DNA from: Gammaproteobacteria bacterium
GTDB taxonomy: Bacteria; Pseudomonadota; Gammaproteobacteria; Eutrophobiales; Eutrophobiaceae
DNA: 41,042 bases
Direction: 5' to 3'
Assembly: GCA_028819495.1 (NCBI GenBank)
Contig: JAPPLI010000107.1
Span: forward strand, 1 to 41,042
This document shows, piece by piece, positions 39,461 to 41,042 of this stretch. Position 1 is the first letter of the stretch, and each line of letters opens with the position of its first letter. The position numbers and the translations under genes were made by a program. The notes under the pieces were generated by a model. That model had not been told where the DNA came from, searched no databases, and worked only from the letters and a program-made list of their open reading frames with translations.

Positions 39461-40606
39461 TCAGCCCCACTCTTTCAGAACGATATTTTCCCCGGATTCC
39501 CGCAACAACTCAATCCACTTGTCAACGTGTTCCCTGTCTGAAGGCACAGGTGTTACGCCGGTTTCGAGTTCACCATTCAATATGGCCTCGACCACCAGTG
39601 AGACCGGGACAGAGACAAGCCTTGCCATGGCAGATCCCCGCTCATCACCGGTGCTGTCCAGGAGGTACTGCCGGCCCCATACCTGCTTACCTGTTTTATC
39701 CTTGACGCCCAATTCCACACTCAATACGACCCGGTCCGGCTCCCCTTCGGCATACTGGTGTTGCCGCCACAACTCCTCACTCAACACGGCGAGACGACGC
39801 TCCCCGGCTGTCCCGGTTGCATTCTCCACCGTATCGAAAATGCCCTGCCAGGCCTCTGCCCAGCCGCTAAGCCGCAGTGTGCCTCGCACGAAATCATCTA
39901 TTACCCAGTCCCCGTCAATCCCGTATTGCCCGATGAACGGCAACGAATCCCGGTTTGGGAAAGCCTCGAAATACTCCCCGTTAACCAGGTAGGCTTCCGT
40001 TTCCCGGTAAGGCGTACCGGTGCTGTGTTCCTCACCGCGGGCGATCCACCGCGCCGGTGTATTCAACGCCTTCAGCACGCCCAGCGGCGACCAGGAGAAC
40101 TTGTAGGTGAACTCATCCGGCTCAAGCGGGAAACCACCACAGTAAGAATGAAACGCAATGATGTTTTCCAGGTCAAATGCATCGCTATGGCGGTAGCTGT
40201 CCAGCAGGGCATGGGCGAACAGGTGGTCCAGTCCCGGATCCAGGCCGCACTCGTTGACGAAGCATAACCCACCGGCGCTGGTCTGTTCATGCAGCGCTGC
40301 CATTTCCTCGGAAATGTAACTCGAAGTAACAAAGTGTGCACCGTTTTTCAGGCATAATTCTGCCGCCCGCAGGTGCATGGATGCGGGCAGCATGGATACC
40401 ACAACGTCTCCAGGCCCGATAGCGGAAGCCAATCGCGTCCAGTCGAACGCCACTGCATCGCAACCGGAAGAGCCCAGCTCCGCAATAGCAGCCTGCGCTT
40501 TTGCCAATGTCCTGTTCCATACGGTAACCGGAAATTCCGACTTTGCCAGCCGGCGTATCCCGGGCACCGATGACAGGCCTGCTCCCAGCCAGTGAATGTG
40601 CTTCAT
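39461..40606 (-). CDS. Saccharopine dehydrogenase-like NAD(P)-binding protein
   Basis: A 381-residue protein with an N-terminal Rossmann fold (HWLGAGLSSVPGIRRLAKS) and the saccharopine-dehydrogenase pattern: DVVVSMLPASMHLRAAELCL, then FVNECGLDPGLDHLFAHALLD, IIAFHSYCGGFPLEPDE and the closing VPVSLVVEAILNG. Bacterial members catalyse reductive or oxidative C-N chemistry on amino acids such as saccharopine or carboxynorspermidine. Which one applies is unclear here. It lies between a small membrane protein (9-base gap) and soxB on the same strand, so an amino-acid catabolic role linked to the sarcosine pathway is plausible (inference). Confidence 0.85.
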   Translation of the reverse strand: MKHIHWLGAGLSSVPGIRRLAKSEFPVTVWNRTLAKAQAAIAELGSSGCDAVAFDWTRLASAIGPGDVVVSMLPASMHLRAAELCLKNGAHFVTSSYISEEMAALHEQTSAGGLCFVNECGLDPGLDHLFAHALLDSYRHSDAFDLENIIAFHSYCGGFPLEPDEFTYKFSWSPLGVLKALNTPARWIARGEEHSTGTPYRETEAYLVNGEYFEAFPNRDSLPFIGQYGIDGDWVIDDFVRGTLRLSGWAEAWQGIFDTVENATGTAGERRLAVLSEELWRQHQYAEGEPDRVVLSVELGVKDKTGKQVWGRQYLLDSTGDERGSAMARLVSVPVSLVVEAILNGELETGVTPVPSDREHVDKWIELLRESGENIVLKEWG

Positions 40607-40615
40607 GTAGTGAGT

Positions 40616-40843
40616 TTAGTTCTCGTCATTTGATGCCGTTATTGCGCGTCTTATCGGCCTGACCCAGCCGATATAGACGTACAATACTACCAGCAACACT
40701 ACCGTGATGATCCCGAGATTTCCGAGCATGGGATGAACTTGCAGACCAAGAAATAAAGCGAAGTAAAAAGCAATGACGAGCGCGAACAGCGCTGCTGCGT
40801 GGATGAGGATCATCAGAAGTATCCTTGCCCAATTCTGTTGCAT
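40616..40843 (-). CDS. Small two-helix membrane protein of unknown function
   Basis: A 75-residue protein with two predicted membrane helices (about residues 9-33 and 39-61) and a basic C-terminal tail (VRPIRRAITASNDEN). I recognise no family. The ATG at 40843 is preceded by GGGAGGTAGCG, a strong ribosome site; an ATG at 40942 would run through the hairpin array and is rejected. It is the first gene of the operon-like run leading to soxBDAG. Confidence 0.7.
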   Translation of the reverse strand: MQQNWARILLMILIHAAALFALVIAFYFALFLGLQVHPMLGNLGIITVVLLVVLYVYIGWVRPIRRAITASNDEN

Positions 40844-40890
40844 CGCTACCTCCCGTGGTTTGGTTTCTGTTTCGAGATTCGAACTATCAA

Positions 40891-41037
40891 GGGCACCTCT
40901 AAAAATTAGAGGCGCCCGTGCAGCATAAGGATATGCTGCCATTTTTAATCACGTAAGTGATTGAAAATGAAGGAAACGGAAAATCGCACTTTTCCGTTTC
41001 CGTCTCTGAAAATGCCACGGAGGGCATTTTTAGAGGT
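40891..41037. repeat. Five-hairpin repeat array, copy B (inverted)
   Basis: Five consecutive dyads. (1) GGGC-A-CCTCTAA / TTAGAGG-C-GCCC at 40891-40917. (2) GCAGCATA / TATGCTGC at 40920-40939. (3) ATTTTTAATCAC / GTGATTGAAAAT at 40941-40968 with one T-G pair. (4) GGAAACGGAAAA / TTTTCCGTTTCC at 40972-41001. (5) CTCTGAAAATGCC / GGCATTTTTAGAG at 41004-41035 with one G-T pair. The ends are inverted: ACCTCTAAAAA (40895-40905) and TTTTTAGAGGT (41027-41037). Read backwards, its slots match copy A: CTCT-type, GGAAA-type, TCAAT-type, short, and CCTCT-type. It may continue past the window edge. Confidence 0.8.
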
Positions 41038-41042
41038 TCCTT

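Overview
The window looks like a chromosomal segment of a Gram-negative, probably marine-type gammaproteobacterium. Two TonB-dependent outer-membrane receptors, Tat and Sec export signals, an aerobic sarcosine oxidase and moderately high GC support this. The taxonomic placement is inference from gene style, not from a marker gene. Gene density is high and no gap between genes exceeds 300 bases. I saw no rRNA, tRNA, CRISPR or intact insertion sequence.

Layout. (1) 0-7.8 kb: a catabolic-looking block with two MFS carriers, a serine hydrolase, a TauD/TfdA-type dioxygenase and two different UbiD-family prenyl-FMN decarboxylases. (2) 7.9-11.7 kb: a TonB-dependent receptor, then an AhpD-like gene interrupted by one in-frame TGA. 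The TGA sits exactly at the second Cys of the CxxC active site and is followed by a hairpin with bacterial SECIS geometry, so I read it as a selenoprotein (CFYU). A decayed tail of an amidohydrolase gene follows. (3) 11.7-26.5 kb: exported D-amino-acid and amide enzymes (D-threonine-aldolase-like, DUF711, beta-lactamase-fold hydrolase, D-aminoacylase-like), an APC permease, a GntR/FCD regulator, an arylsulfatase, a second TonB receptor, an esterase and a YtcJ-like amidohydrolase. Three intergenic regions in this block share a TGACATGT-centred motif, which may be the GntR operator. (4) 26.5-33.2 kb: a selenium locus. It holds selA (Sec-tRNA synthesis), senA and senB (selenoneine synthesis) and a selD fused to an FAD/NAD(P)H oxidoreductase domain, which makes the selenophosphate needed by both routes. 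A small toxin-antitoxin cassette flanked by 18-bp direct repeats sits between senB and selD. (5) 33.2-41.0 kb: a sarcosine oxidase operon (soxBDAG) behind a saccharopine-dehydrogenase-like gene and a small membrane protein, with a convergent flavin monooxygenase. The block is bracketed by two inverted copies of a five-hairpin repeat whose stems differ in sequence but keep pairing.

How it fits together. SelD supplies selenophosphate, SelA uses it to charge tRNA-Sec, and the AhpD-like protein is a plausible user of Sec. SenB and SenA would divert the same selenophosphate into selenoneine. Missing from the window, and presumably elsewhere if the reading is right, are selB, selC (tRNA-Sec), the hercynine synthase egtD, and ubiX for the UbiD cofactor.
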